Shown here: piece after piece, positions 1 to 12,150 of the stretch
Position numbering within the stretch: the stretch's first letter is position 1
How the letters are laid out: every line of letters starts with the position of its first letter
Source: Cryptomeria japonica
Lineage: Eukaryota; Streptophyta; Pinopsida; Cupressales; Cupressaceae
Length of the DNA stretch: 64,000 nt
Direction: 5' to 3'
Assembly: GCF_030272615.1 (NCBI RefSeq)
Contig: NC_081414.1
Span: 4,589,501-4,653,500 of the forward strand
Notes under the pieces: model-generated
Database searches by the model: none
What the model was told of the DNA's origin: nothing
What the model saw: the letters and a program-made list of their open reading frames with translations, nothing else
Program-made: the position numbers and the translations under genes

Positions 1-48
1 TTTGTTTTAATCGTTTATATTCTTTTTGGCTGGATATAAAGTTTTTAT
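1..48 (+). repeat. Copy of the first bases of UMPS intron 1
   Basis: The first 48 bases match 38010-38057, which lies 40 bases inside UMPS intron 1, with one mismatch at about position 37, after which the two diverge. A match this long and this close to an exon end is not chance. The simplest reading is that a second copy of UMPS exon 1, whole or broken, ends just before the window starts. A small insertion of intron sequence alone is the alternative. Confidence 0.7.
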
Positions 49-867
49 ATTTATGCCGAAGGCATACCCTATATGAAGTTTTCCACTCACATTGTGAAAT
101 CAACAATTCAAATTTGAGGAGAAGGATGCAATACTATAGAATTAATCACAACCATTTATTTAAATTTATATTAAATTTTAAAAATATATATTAAATGATA
201 AAAAAATGAAAAAAATACATATTTAAATATATTAATTAATTAGAAAAAGAATGTTCATAAAGGAAAAACCTAATAAGAATATTTTTTCAATAATATTTAC
301 TTTATTAAGACATTCTATCTTGTTTTCTAATTTTCTAAAAAAGAAAAAGAAAAAGTAAGAAAATAATTGTTTAGTTATTTATGTCTTTTTATGAAATTAC
401 AAATAATAATTAAAAAATATTAAAAATAATATAATTTATAATTATTTTTCTTATCAAAATGTTAGTTGTTGTAGAATAATCATATTTAGAATTAAAATTT
501 GATGAGAATGTTTTTAATGTTACCTTCTTTTATTAGATATTTTTATTTAGTTAGTTAAAATTTAAATTTAATTATTTATGTCTTTTTATGGACTTACAAA
601 TAACAATTAAAAGATATTAGAATTAATCTAACTTGTATTTTTGTCTTATTAAAATTTTGTTTATTCTAGAGTAGTTAAATATTTAAAATTTATTTTAATT
701 TATATAATAAAATAAATTCCAACTTAAAACCTAAATTAAATGTTTAGAACAAGAGAGTAGGAGAGAGAAATAAACTATTGATTAGTCATTTGATAACAAT
801 AATTTATAGATAGTTGTGTCCTCGAAGAGTTATACTAAGGGTAACATGCCATTTGATTATTATTTCC
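49..867. other. AT-rich non-coding DNA
   Basis: No coding frame, RNA gene or clear repeat was seen. The stretch is very rich in A and T with short homopolymer runs. A short palindromic piece, ATGCCGAAGGCAT, sits near position 53, just after the UMPS intron match ends. Confidence 0.6.
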
Positions 868-1631
868 ATCTATATCTCTATCTAGGGTATCTATATCTCC
901 TTACCTCTCCCTATATCTCTCTTTGCCCCCTCTATCGTTCTCACTATATCTATATCTGTATCTCTCCCTTCCCCCTCTCGCTCCCTCTTTTTATATATCT
1001 CTACTTCTATGTCCTCTTTCTCCCTCTCTCCCTCGCTATGTCTATTTATCTAATTTTTTCCCTCTATATATATCTCTTTCACTCACACACAGTCCACATC
1101 TCTCCTTCCTTATCTCTATTTCTATATCTCTCTCATTCACACAAACACATACTCCCTATTTCCCCCTTTCCCTTGCTATCTCTATCTCTATCTCTATCTC
1201 TATATCTATATCTATCTCTATCTCTATCTCTATCTATACATCTCTCTCTGTCTCTATCTTTGTCTTTATTTCTATTTCTATCTCTATCTCTATCTCTATC
1301 TCTATCTCTATCTCTATCTCTATCTCTATCTCTATCTCCATCTCTAGATCTTATACACTCCTCTTCCCTCTTCTCTCCTACTCTCTCTCTATATCCCTCT
1401 CTACCTCTTCACATATCACTTCCTATATCTTTATCTTTCTATCTCCATGTCTCCCTCTCCCCCTTTCCATTTCCTTCCATCTCTTCCTCTCTCTCAGTTT
1501 TATCGCTCTATATTCCCCCCTCCCTATCACTCTCCCTCTTTCTAAGGTCTAAACCTTTTTATCTATTAGTTGTCTTTGTCACCTTATTTATCTCTCTCTT
1601 TCTCTCTATCTCTATCTCCATACATCTAGAT

Positions 1632-1673
<42 letters not shown>

Positions 1674-2597
1674 CTCCCCATCTCTCCCTCCCTCATTCAC
1701 TCCCTATCCCCTATCTATCTCCTTATCTCTATCCATCTCTCTCTTCCTCTTCGTGTATATCTCTACATCTCTCTATTTCTCTTCCAATGTATGTGCATCT
1801 CTCCCTCTATCTCCCCCTATTTCTCTCACCCTCTTTCCATCTCTATTTGTCTATCCCTAGATCTCTTTGTTTGTCAATCTCATTATATATCTCCCCCACT
1901 CTTCTCCCCCTCTCTCTATATGTCCCTAGATATCCATCTCTTACTCTATATCACCATCTATTTATATGTATCTCTCCCTCTTCATTTACATATCTCACTC
2001 TATCTCTTCCTCTATATCCCCCTATCTTTCTATCTTTCCATCTCCCTATACCTCTCTCGACCTCTCTATCGATTTTCTCTCTTCCTCTCTCCTTCTATCT
2101 TCATCCCTAACTATATATTCCTCTCTCCCCTATATCTCTAGGCATTCCTCCTTTTATCCTTCCATCTCTCTCTCTCTCTCTCTAGACCTCTATTTATCTA
2201 TATCTCTTTTCCTCTCTATATCTATCTCTCCCTGTCACTTCTTTCATCTATCCCTCTAACTCTATCTAGTTATCTTTATATCTCTCTACCACTATATCTC
2301 TCCCTCTCTTTATATATCACTTACTATCTACATCTTTATCTCTCCCTTTCTCTCTTTTTATTTCTCTTTTCCATTTTTATCTATCCTCTCCCCTCTCTCT
2401 TTTATCTCTCCATATCTATCTCCTCCTCTGCATATTCCTCTCCTTATTCTCCATCTTTGTCTCTAACTCTATTTATATCTCTATCTTCTTCTTCTCTATC
2501 TCTATCTTTATCGCTTTACCCATCTCTCTCTTACTCTTCCCCACTCTATCTCTCCCTCCTTCTATTAGTATCTTAACCTTTCTCTCGCTCTCACCAT
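868..2597 (+). repeat. 1.7-kb polypyrimidine low-complexity tract
   Basis: The plus strand is almost only C and T with scattered A, built from short words such as TCTATC, TCTC and CCCTC. The core at about 1172-1347 is a fairly pure TCTATC hexamer array, and a CT dinucleotide run lies near 1640-1670. Open frames of up to 441 codons run through it, but they encode only Ser, Leu, Ile, Tyr and Pro strings and are products of the repeat, not genes. Long one-sided pyrimidine tracts can in principle adopt triplex (H-DNA) forms; that is general knowledge and is not shown here. Confidence 0.9.
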
Positions 2598-5500
2598 ATG
2601 TTGTTGGTAATGAAACTTGATTTTCTTCTCAATTTAAAGGTTTTGTTTCAATTATGATTGGATCGCTATAAGTGGATGCATAATTAATTTGAAGCTATCA
2701 CTTCTCTAATGAGAATTTTGTTGCACAAACAACATTATGACCTAACAAGTGACCTCATGTATTACCCAATTATATGCAAAAATATAGACCAATGTTTTTC
2801 CTAATTCACCTTACACACCTCTTTCGACATACCCATTGCACACTAAGGTGCAATTGCTAGTTAAATATTTTATTTAATTTTTTTATTATTTCACAATAAA
2901 TATGCTCAAAATAGTAAAAACAATCTATTATATTACTCCAAACAACAAATACAATAATGATTTTTTTTTTTTTTTTTTTTAATATACTCTCAATCTCTTA
3001 TCAACTATTAAAATAAACTAATAATAACAACATGTTTAAAATATCTTATAAAAACTAGGACCTAATTATAACAAAACGAAAAAAAAGAAAAAATAAAGAA
3101 AGTCTGCTAACTCAGGTCCACCCTCATATAAACACTTGTTTTTTTTCATCTTTTAATTAGCCGATAGGGTTTTTTTTAAGTGGACTTCCCTGTCCACATC
3201 TGCCAGGCAAACCTGTCTCACATCGGTAAACAGCCTTAATCCATCATCTAACCATTTTCAGGTAAACGGGAAAAAATGAAACTACTTTAAAATTTTAATT
3301 ATGGTCCACATCGAATTCTTGTAAAAAAACTAAAACTATTATAAAAATTGTTTAAAAAAAAATCCATTGAATAAATTGTTACGATGTTAGCAACTTTATG
3401 GATTCTAATTTTAATGGGAGAGTAAATATTTGGAGTATGAGCTTGTAAATATGTTAGTGTAGTTTGATTTTTGACTAAGAATCTAATATGCAATATAAGG
3501 TATAATTTAGGATGTAGAGTCTACTTTGTAACTAAAATTCACTTCGAGATATTTATATTTCAATGTTTTTTTTTAATTTACTACTTTTTTAACATTTTAA
3601 GATTTTAGAGATTTTTTTGTAATTTGTAGTTTAGAAAATTGATGATAATTCACAATTTTCTATTTTAAGAATAGTTTTCAATTTTATGTTGCAAGACAAA
3701 ATTTATATTAAAAAATAAAGAAAGGTTGGGGCAATTTCCCTAATTGGCCAGCTCCACTCACTCAGCGAAATAAAATAAATCCTTTCACTGTGTAATATTA
3801 AATGTTTATTTTGATTTGGTAAAATTAATTTTAAATTTAAAAATTAACATTTAAATTTTAATGTTTTTCAAATTTAATCTATTATTATTTGTAAAAAAAT
3901 GTTTAGAAATTTAAAGTTGAAGTAATTGAATTGAAACCTTTTAATATACAAAATTTAATTCTTTTATGACACAATATGCAACAAGTTATTGCATGTAAAG
4001 TAATATGCAACATAGAACACAACATGGAGATGCATTCATAGATGAAAAAATTATCAAGTTGCCTAGAATGAATAATGTTGTTCATTTTGTTTTGTTTTTA
4101 GTTCGTCTCATTTGACAAACACTCTAGTCCACCTTTAGGTTTAGGTCCTCATTGGTAGTCAATTTATTTCTTACACTTGATATTTTAATTATATTAGCTT
4201 CGTCATTCAAATTTTAAGAATATTTAAAATATAAAAGTGATGGATGAAATATTAAGAATATTTTCTAATGACACACTTTTTCTTAGGCATGAAAATAGAT
4301 CTACAAATTTAAATGGAATATTAGTGAGGATTTCACCCATGACAATTTATCTATCATAGAGCCTACATTCTCCTTTGATTGCTATTCTAAAATTAAAAAA
4401 ATTCATACACCATTTTCAAAATAAAGGAACATCTTGCCTCTAATTGCTCTCACAATAGCAAGTTCAGTATGTATAATTAGTTGCACACTCTCAGAGTTAC
4501 ATACTTTCAACTATTTCTTTCTTTAATAAAAAATATTAAAAATTAATAAATTACAATATTTATCTTGGACAATCAATGATCAAGAAAAAAAAATTAACCT
4601 TTCAATCTCTTTCTCTAAAACATTTTTTTTTTATCATTATGTAGTAAAATAGTTGCAATTTTTGGTTTGCTCATTGACAACATTGTTGTTCAATGTAGAC
4701 AAATGTCAAAACTTTAAAATAAGACCTAAAAAAAGAGACTCTCTAATTTATCTTCGATTAATGTAAACAACTTTTTATTTAGGAACTATAAAAAAAGAAG
4801 AGAGACACTCTTATTTAACTTTGATTAATGTAAAGTGGGTACTTATTGTTCAACTAATTTAAAAAAAAAAAATCAATAATATTATATATCTAATTAAATT
4901 ATACAATGATACATGCAAAGATTTAAATTTTAATATAATTAATATTAAAATTTATTTATATTTTACCTTTGATTTCCTATCGACGTATCCTTGAACCTTC
5001 TAGAGGTGCAAGTGCTAGTTTACAACTAGGTAGGCAATGAAGAATTTTTCCACATCGATGCAACTGAAGCATGTTGTGCTGTGCTACCAAGGAGTCAAAA
5101 ATGATAGTGAAAAAGGTAAGGACACGTGGATGGACCAATTTCCTATACATATTGCAAATGATGTATTTTAATATCTTTTATATATAAAAAACATTCTATT
5201 AAAACGACCCAAAATTGATGGAGAATGGGCATGCTACCGCAAATTTCACAATTACAACTATAAACAAGAGTTCATCTGAAAAAAAATGAGGGCCTTGAAT
5301 AGTTGTTTGTTAGTTCCTACCCTGCACGGAACTATTGTCGAGGGCTAGAATTAAACAATGATTAAACATGTTTTGCACAACCAATAGCATCACTTAGTTT
5401 TTCTATTGCAAAACTTTAATTCAATATTCCCTACAGAAATCTGATCGGGCTTTAGTGGCTGTCTGTCGAATATGTGTTTTGGTAAGGTCTCATTGGAGGA

Positions 5501-5689
5501 TACATAGGCATTTCAGAATTCAATGCAAGAGAAGAGGCAAATATAGAGGAAGGGTGAAAAACGAAAATCTTGGGATTAACGTTTCTACAGGACACTGGAC
5601 ACAGCTGGCGATTAGGGTTTCCGTTTGGGAATTACGTGTTGCTTCACAGGTTTCTTATGACAGTATTTTTTTTAAAGATCTTTAAAGGT
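2598..5689. other. Gene-free AT-rich DNA
   Basis: I see no supported gene. There is a T homopolymer near 2959-2981 and many A/T runs. The word TGTCTCACATCGGT near 3214, followed by AT-rich DNA, resembles a sequence common in plant LTRs, but no element boundary could be found around it. Confidence 0.5.
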
Positions 5690-5812
5690 GCATTTTTTTG
5701 CATCCGTCTGGGAAATCATTCATAGCAGTCCAAGAGGACACACTTCTTCCAGACATTTGGATAATTAATCCACGTGCCTTGTCTATGCTTCAACATTTTG
5801 CATGCATTTTGC
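5690..5812 (-). pseudogene. PPR (pentatricopeptide repeat) gene fragment
   Basis: Read on the minus strand, this stretch gives HAKC-stop-SIDKARGLIIQMS followed by GRSVSSWTAMNDF. This is the typical plant PPR pattern (YAKCG-SIDKAR-LF-QM, then R-VVSWTAMI-GY). The glycine codon expected after KC is TGA, so the frame carries a stop, and no longer PPR frame continues on either side. Intact members of this family are organelle RNA-binding proteins with many such 35-residue repeats; this is about one repeat of a dead copy. Whether it is a processed copy or the tail of a longer gene cannot be told. Confidence 0.65.
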
Positions 5813-6280
5813 AGGGTAATACATAATCTGGGTAACGATTACTTCTGCTTGGTGCTATTTGAGGACGCTGTAATTAGTTTATGTTGTCTTGTACATATGG
5901 GTTTCTCGCTTTGTCTTTCTCTGAATGCTTGGCCTTGGGATTGGATCGTGCTGGAATTTTGTATCAAGAGACAAAACATTTTCATGTATTTCATGTATCG
6001 TGCACAAGGTCTCCACTATGTTCTTCCTTTCTCACAGTATAAGTTTTATAGAAGCAGGGTAGGTCTAGTTGTGAGCTGTGGAATTTCCAACTAACGGTAA
6101 CTGTTTTCCAAGCCTTAATTGTTTTTCAAACTCTTTTCATTTTTTTTTGGGGATTCTTTTCTTGTTTGCCTATTAAATGTCACCGTTAAGTTTGTTCCTT
6201 TTGGTTGCCCCATAAAAATGATACCTTAAACCCAAATAAATTAGAAAGTCAACATAGCTAGTTAGCTTGTCACGGTGAAA

Positions 6281-6340
6281 GGCAATTATCAATATGTATT
6301 ACACACATAGATTGTACCGAACATATAAATTGATATATTT
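6281..6340 (+). repeat. 60-bp dispersed repeat, copy 1
   Basis: About 60 bases (GGCAATTATC... to ...AATTGATATAT) recur at 33854-33913 in the same orientation with only a few mismatches. The flanks do not match. It is non-coding and of unknown type. Both copies lie within 1 kb of a PPR relic, but the order of repeat and relic differs between the two places. Confidence 0.7.
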
Positions 6341-6709
6341 GTCAAGCTTTTTTTAATCTTTTGCAATTACGTATACCACACCAAAAATGATATGAATTAG
6401 TCCTCAATTGAACAAGCAAAATCTATAACCTCTAAATATTGACCTCTATATATTCCTCCATCATCATGATAAATAGTTGTTCTTTCTCTCAACCTTCTTT
6501 GCAAAATTTCTCCACAACTAAAATAACAATTAATAATAAGAACATTTACCGTCCAATCAAAATTTAGTAAATTTTTTTCGAGAGGAACATTTGCAGAAAT
6601 GCGCTTTACCAAATTAAAGTCTGCGAGTTCTATTGTAGGTTTGTGGGCCATTTAGAAAATATAACTTGTTTCATTTTTTCAAGTACAAATTATTTTTTAA
6701 ACTTGATTA

Positions 6710-7168
6710 GGGGAAAGGACCCAGTAGTCGAGCATGTACCAATTGTTGTGAGGGTTGTTGATACCTTTTGTTCCAAAAATTGAACAAATAAGACCTATTG
6801 TTTGAAACAAAAAATATCAATTTTTGTTAGGAAATGTACCAACAGTTGTTAGGAAATGTACCTATAGTTGTTAAGAAATGTACTAATATTGTAAAGAGTA
6901 ACCAATCAAGTGATGCAATGTCAGCGACACAACTATTGGGGTCTCTTTTGCACGCCTATTGGTCTCACTTTTTTTTGGGGCTATTTTGGACACCTTGGCA
7001 AAAAGCATGCTGATGTGGCATCATATTTGATGATGTGGCCCTGAAACCTTAGTTATAAGCAGACTTGCCAAGTAAGCTGCTGTAAAAAAATCAAAGTGAT
7101 TTGAAATTTCCAAATAGAATTTTGAGAAACGCAAAGTTAGGGTGGACAAACTACTGGATCCTTTCCCC
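6710..7168. mobile_element. 459-bp MITE with terminal inverted repeats
   Basis: The left end GGGGAAAGGACCCAGTAGTC and the right end ACTACTGGATCCTTTCCCC are inverted copies of each other with one mismatch in the first 18 bases. A TA dinucleotide flanks both sides (6708-6709 and 7169-7170), which fits a TA target duplication as made by Tc1/mariner-type transposases. No coding capacity is present, so it is non-autonomous. Inside are three close copies of a GAAATGTACCAA-type phrase near 6832-6890. A Mutator-type origin with a longer, decayed target repeat is the alternative. Confidence 0.7.
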
Positions 7169-7172
7169 TATT

Positions 7173-7279
7173 AAAATATGGATAGGGCCAATTTTGGTGA
7201 AGAAATTAAAATATGGAATAGGGCCAATTTTGGTGAAGAAATTAAAATATGGAATAGGGCCAATTTTGGTGAAGAAATA
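7173..7279 (+). repeat. Three tandem 36-bp units
   Basis: The phrase AAAATATGGAATAGGGCC followed by AATTTTGGTGAAGAAATT repeats three times (units start at 7173, 7208 and 7244; the first is one base shorter). It begins a few bases after the right end of the neighbouring MITE. Both strands stay open through it, but the short frames are repeat products. Confidence 0.9.
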
Positions 7280-10107
7280 GCTTGGAGGGCACAGCTGTCT
7301 CGAAATCTGAAGGAGCTTCGCATCCATCTCTGTCAAACCTCGCCATCGAGCAATGCAACCAGGTTTCTGGCCTACTTCTTTACACCCTCATCTCAGAAAG
7401 CCCGAAATCTTAATCTTTAATAACCATAGCATTTTCAATCTGACCATTCAATATTGCTCAACACATCAAAATAATTGGAATCCTGTATTTTTTATTTATT
7501 TTTAACTGTTTTTAGCATTTGAGGACAATTTTAGTTTCAATTGTCCTGTCAGTTATTAAACTTGTTTGTAGATTTTGCTGGTTTTGGGGCTCTCTCAATT
7601 AGATCTCTGAGGATGGAATGTGTTTGCGTTTGTCCTTATAATAATTTTTTCTAGTCATTTTGGGCAAGGTTATGAGGTATTTGATTTGGTGTGGGGTAAG
7701 GTTAGGCCAGATTTCGTAAGATTAAGCCACACTCGATTGCACCTCAGAACCTTCGCAAATGACGGCTAGAGTTATAGTACGATGTGATCGTGACACCACA
7801 ATATCGCCATATGCTCACCAGGGTTATAGGGCGCCTCGTTGCAGTGGGGGGCTTTCTGTGCAATTCTTACAAATGCCTGTCATTACCGTTACATCAAACC
7901 TTATGGGACAAGGGTAGCCTTATATAACAAGAACATGTTCTTATTTAACAAGAACATGTATTTTGAATTGGAGACTGGCTCCGAGAATCTGTTTAGTTTT
8001 GCAAAATTAGCACTCAAAGCAATTTTTTTTATGGAAACAGGGCTTCTGTTCTTTTTTTGGGCCGGTACATGTTTGGTGAGATTATAGGCTGCCTTTTATG
8101 TTGGATGCGCTGGTCTTACAGTTCATTCTTACTGAACCTGGATCGTCTTTAAATGTATCCCATAATTATTAAATCACAAATTTGACACGTTTTTATTAAT
8201 GTTATGGATCTCTTTGTTGCGTTTAGAGGGGTTTTAACCTAGATCACATCCTTACGGTGATTCTTCTTAACCATTATAGCACGACCCCATGGACTGTATA
8301 TTTTTTATTTGGCTAGAGAGTGGCTGAGTTTAATAACTCACACCATAGTTCTATTCTTGTTGATGCCTGCCTCACCAGAATGAACTTGGGTGCAAGTCTG
8401 GGGCTGTTTCTTAGAATAATTATGCCTCAATCCTTACATCTAAACCCAAAGGAAGTCTGTGTCATGCGGTCTATGTTTCAAGAAGCTTCATAAAAAAAGA
8501 GAAAGAAAAAATATTTTGTCTACATACTGTTTTCCAAAATTAGATTTATTCATGAAAAAAATTACAAATATATAAACCAAAATCCTATGGAGAATCCTAT
8601 GGAGTGATGTTTCTTTGTAACACTATATCACGGGCCAGTTCCTATCAATCAGAAACATTTTTTTAATTACAACATGTAACATGATTGTCCACAATGATTC
8701 CAATCAAAGAGATAGGTGGATAACAAGACTCAAAATTTATACTTTACGGACTTATAAAACAGTTTATTAACTTTCTTTTTGATGCTTCAACTATTAATAC
8801 GAAGCTGATTTCAATTTTCAAAGTTGGTATATGGTTCCAAAATCAGAAGAGCTAAATTTTCCTATATGATTTGTGTTGACATGGCAGAAAATAATTATAT
8901 AGATTAATTCTGTTATTTTGTTCATCTTTCTAACCATAAAATAGACATTTCATGCTGAAGAACAAAACTGCAACATCATTTCTGTTCCTTCAATTTAGTT
9001 TGAACAGCTCCATTCATCTGCTCATTGTCATGATAATTAGAAGGGAAAGCAAGAGGATTAATCTTCAATAAGTTTCCTGAACACCTTTTCGACAATGTAC
9101 ACATCAGATTGAAGTTCTGTTGGAAGGAATAATATAAATTTTATGTTTTTAAAGGATTATTTGTCTATATGCTTAATGATTCTTATTGTTTTGCTTTATG
9201 GTGTTTTCAATCAGAAGGGGCTGATGAAATAATGATATTTTTCAACTTCAAATATTTTTGAATTATGGGATATAAATTTTCATGTGTGAAAGCTATGATT
9301 TTTGTTTAAAAATATAAATTATAAGGAATATGTGGCTCATTCTGATGTTTCTCAATTTATAAACTTGAAATGTTCGTTGACAATAATATGCTGATAAAAG
9401 CTATTTAATCATTGAAGCTTCCTTTTCTCTAAGTTGCTGATTTGGAAATGGGTGTGTATATATATATATATAAATAAGTTCAAAATACTGCATATCATAC
9501 CCATTCTGAAAAAATGACCATAAATTTTAGAAATTCAAAACAATATACTAATTCTATAGCAATTTATTAATTTTATTTAAATTAGATGTCATAATAAACA
9601 TTCATTTTTCATAATATTATATAAACACCTATTTATTATTTTAATAAATAGGTAACATATATTATTAATTAAAATAATAATCATTTACTTATTCAAATAA
9701 ATTAAAAGTTGAAATCCAAAATTATAAAAAAAGCATAAAAAACAATAAATCAAACAAAAATGAAAAATAAAAGATAGTGGAAAAAAAAGTAAAGGAATTT
9801 GAAAATCGTTAGGGTTTTTCCTTTTGTGAAGTAGCAGCAATGAACAGATCTGAAGTAGTGTGGTAGGTGATGTCTCTGGCTTGAGCGGTATAAATCCCTT
9901 GTATGCATACACATATACTTTATGACCTGGTTTCACACACATTCGAACAACCATAATTAGATATTTCATTGGAGTTCCTATGTGATTTAAACAAATAGAG
10001 GGTGCGCTATCATTGGATTTGTCTTTAGTATCCTTCTTTGCTGTCTTTTCTCCTTCTCATGGCAGATAAAACTCACAATATAAACAGATGATAAGGTTTA
10101 GGGCTTC
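7280..10107. other. Gene-poor DNA, no supported gene
   Basis: Only short open frames occur (up to 94 codons), with no recognised domain. A pair of direct repeats containing AACAAGAACATGT lies at about 7926-7960, and a short TA microsatellite near 9455-9470. The minus frame at 9685-9969 ends in a hydrophobic, AT-driven run and is not convincing as a gene. Confidence 0.5.
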
Positions 10108-10112
10108 TACAG

Positions 10113-11169
10113 TGTTGGATTTTAGGTCTCAGATTAACAGTAAGAACAAAAATCAGAATTGTATCTTTGACAACTTATATTAACATGAAGGTTAGCTGAA
10201 CACTTAAACAAACATAGTCTAAATGAAATGCATAAACAATATAACACAAAACATGAGTTACCCTGGGAAACCTCCCTCTTGGAGGAAAACCCAGCAAGGA
10301 ATGATCCTCAGATCTGATTGTCACCAATTTGATAGATTACAATACTTATCCCTTTAATGCTAATGATGATGAACAAACAGCAATCTGTTTGTTCTAATCT
10401 GATAACTAGGTCAGCACACAAGCTTGACCAAGACTGCACCAAATCAGATATAAACAGCCTTCTTCTTTAGATCTGCTCCAGGTCTGATATGATGTCTCAG
10501 AGCTTTGATAACCTGTCTTCAATATCAATATAAAGTACACAGGTCTGCACCTTTTGATGATGAAGTCTGCACTCTTTAATGGAGGTGTTTGCATCTAGGA
10601 TTATGCCCATGAATGGGATTCACCTTTAGTCTATATAGCATCAGTTCTTCACATACAATGGATCAGATTCTTCAGGCACGGATTGCTCCTAACAGCAGAG
10701 ATAGTTCACACCAAGTTGGCTCAGATTCTTCATATACTGATTGCACATAATAGCTGAGAAGGTTCGCATTGTACGACTGGAGAATTTCGCATCACAGGGC
10801 AAAGGTAGAGTTCGCATCAATCTTTTGGAGCAGAATTATTTGCTTGAAAAACTTCTCTTATGCACTCCAAATGACACCATATATATATGGTGCTTGCTGA
10901 CTTATTGGGTCGGCCCAATAAGTAATTGGCGCCGACTTCAAATTTGATTTCCCACGCTAATGTATATGTATTTGAATGCTTCCACCTTATATTATATAGG
11001 GTCGGCCCTATATTGAATTTGGCGCCAGTGTTAGTTTGAATGCCCACGCTACCTTTGGGTGTGGATACAAGTAAGGGCGGGCCCAACCCTATTTAGCAAA
11101 AATCAAATGTTGCCTTGGGCAATTTGATTTTTGCTTTATAATTAATTTTCAAACTAGTTACAAACAACA
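10113..11169 (-). repeat. Copia relic 3' LTR
   Basis: This is the left copy of the 1,057-bp LTR. It is the 3' LTR because the purine-rich tract abuts its inner edge. It contains a short palindromic TATATATA motif near 10879-10888. It is near-identical in length and sequence to 23126-24182. Confidence 0.92.
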
Positions 11170-11634
11170 CTCCCTCTTAACTAGGGAGAAAAATAATCTT
11201 ACAACCAAGTTACATGATTAGGGCCCGACCCTAAGTAATACATGCAATCTATATCTTGTATTCTGAATTTAGCAGTGTTCCACGGGCGTTGGGCATAGGG
11301 GGACGGGGGGGACGTGTTTCCGGGACGGGGGGACCAAGGGCCTAAATTTGGGGAAGGCGGGGGGACGGCGGCGGGGGGGTGGCGGGGTGGTGGTGCTCAT
11401 ATACTTGTACATATACATATAGTACTTGAAAAACTAGTTTTGAAAAGATGTATGACAGTATTACAGTGTAAGAATTACATTTCAAATGAGACTATAGGAA
11501 ATTTGAAATACTAAATCTAAATACCAAGATTTCTAAGTTGTGTTGTTATATGGAGCCTAATCAAACTCGGAGGTTAGATTTTCCCTACTTCTATCGGTGC
11601 GGTTTCCCCCTATATTTTTCAACGGGGGTTTGGG

Positions 11635-11745
11635 GGCATCGCCCCCAAGTTGGGCTCAAGGGGCATCACCCCTTGCGGGTCAAGGGGCAGTGCCCCTTGC
11701 GCGTTCCCTGCCGCGATACAAGGCGGGGTCGAGGGGCAACGCCCC
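11635..11745. repeat. Four short GC palindromes
   Basis: GGGGCATCGCCCC, GGGGCATCACCCC, GGGGCAGTGCCCC and GGGGCAACGCCCC follow each other at spacings of about 25-35 bases. Each can fold into a tight hairpin with a GGGGC/GCCCC-type stem. The hAT copy at 54859 keeps fewer and altered versions at about 55225-55265. Confidence 0.8.
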
Positions 11746-11905
11746 GCGAGGCCAAAAATACTTTTATTATTTTCTAAAGGCGTCGGGTGCTATTTTTCTA
11801 TTGGCCCACGTCCAATTAGAGTTACCCCTTAACCCTCAAAAAACTTAAAAACTCACTTTTTAAAATTTTTTTAATTTTAAACATTGCATATAAGTGGGGG
11901 CGACA

Positions 11906-12150
11906 AGAGACGTCTGGGCGTCTCCCCGTCCTTCGAGAGACGTCTAAGTGGGGGCGACAGGAGACGTCTGGGCGTCTCCTTGTCCTTGGAGAGACGTCTG
12001 CACATCTCTTGAAGGATGGGGAGACGCCCAAACATCTCCCAAGGAGACGTGGAGGCGTCTCCATGTCTCTTTGGGAGACGCCCAAATGTCTCCCAAGTAG
12101 ACGTCTCCATGTCTCCACGTCTCCCTGGGAGACACGGGGACGTCTCCGCG
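11906..12150. repeat. GAGACGTCT palindrome array inside hAT copy 1
   Basis: About ten modules built on GAGACGTCT, GGGCGTCTCC or GGAGACGCCC follow one another, many forming 18-20-bp near-perfect palindromes such as GGAGACGTCTGGGCGTCTCC. All six frames stay open through parts of it, which explains several overlapping open frames of 60-106 codons here; none looks like a gene. The second hAT copy has a much shorter version at about 54990-55080. Confidence 0.85.

Noticed and set aside
816-2259. Open frames of 97-441 codons, Ser/Leu/Ile/Tyr-rich
   Set aside because: They are translations of a C/T repeat in several frames at once, with no domain and no start context.
3205-3240. TRIM or Cassandra-type LTR
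   Set aside because: Only the short TGTCTCACATCGGT phrase is present; no 5S-like segment, partner repeat or target repeat was seen.
1-6340. A single large duplication linking 1-6.3 kb with 33.8-38.1 kb
   Set aside because: Three shared pieces exist (UMPS intron start, PPR-type relic, 60-bp repeat), but their order differs and the PPR fragments are not close copies, so one simple duplication does not fit.
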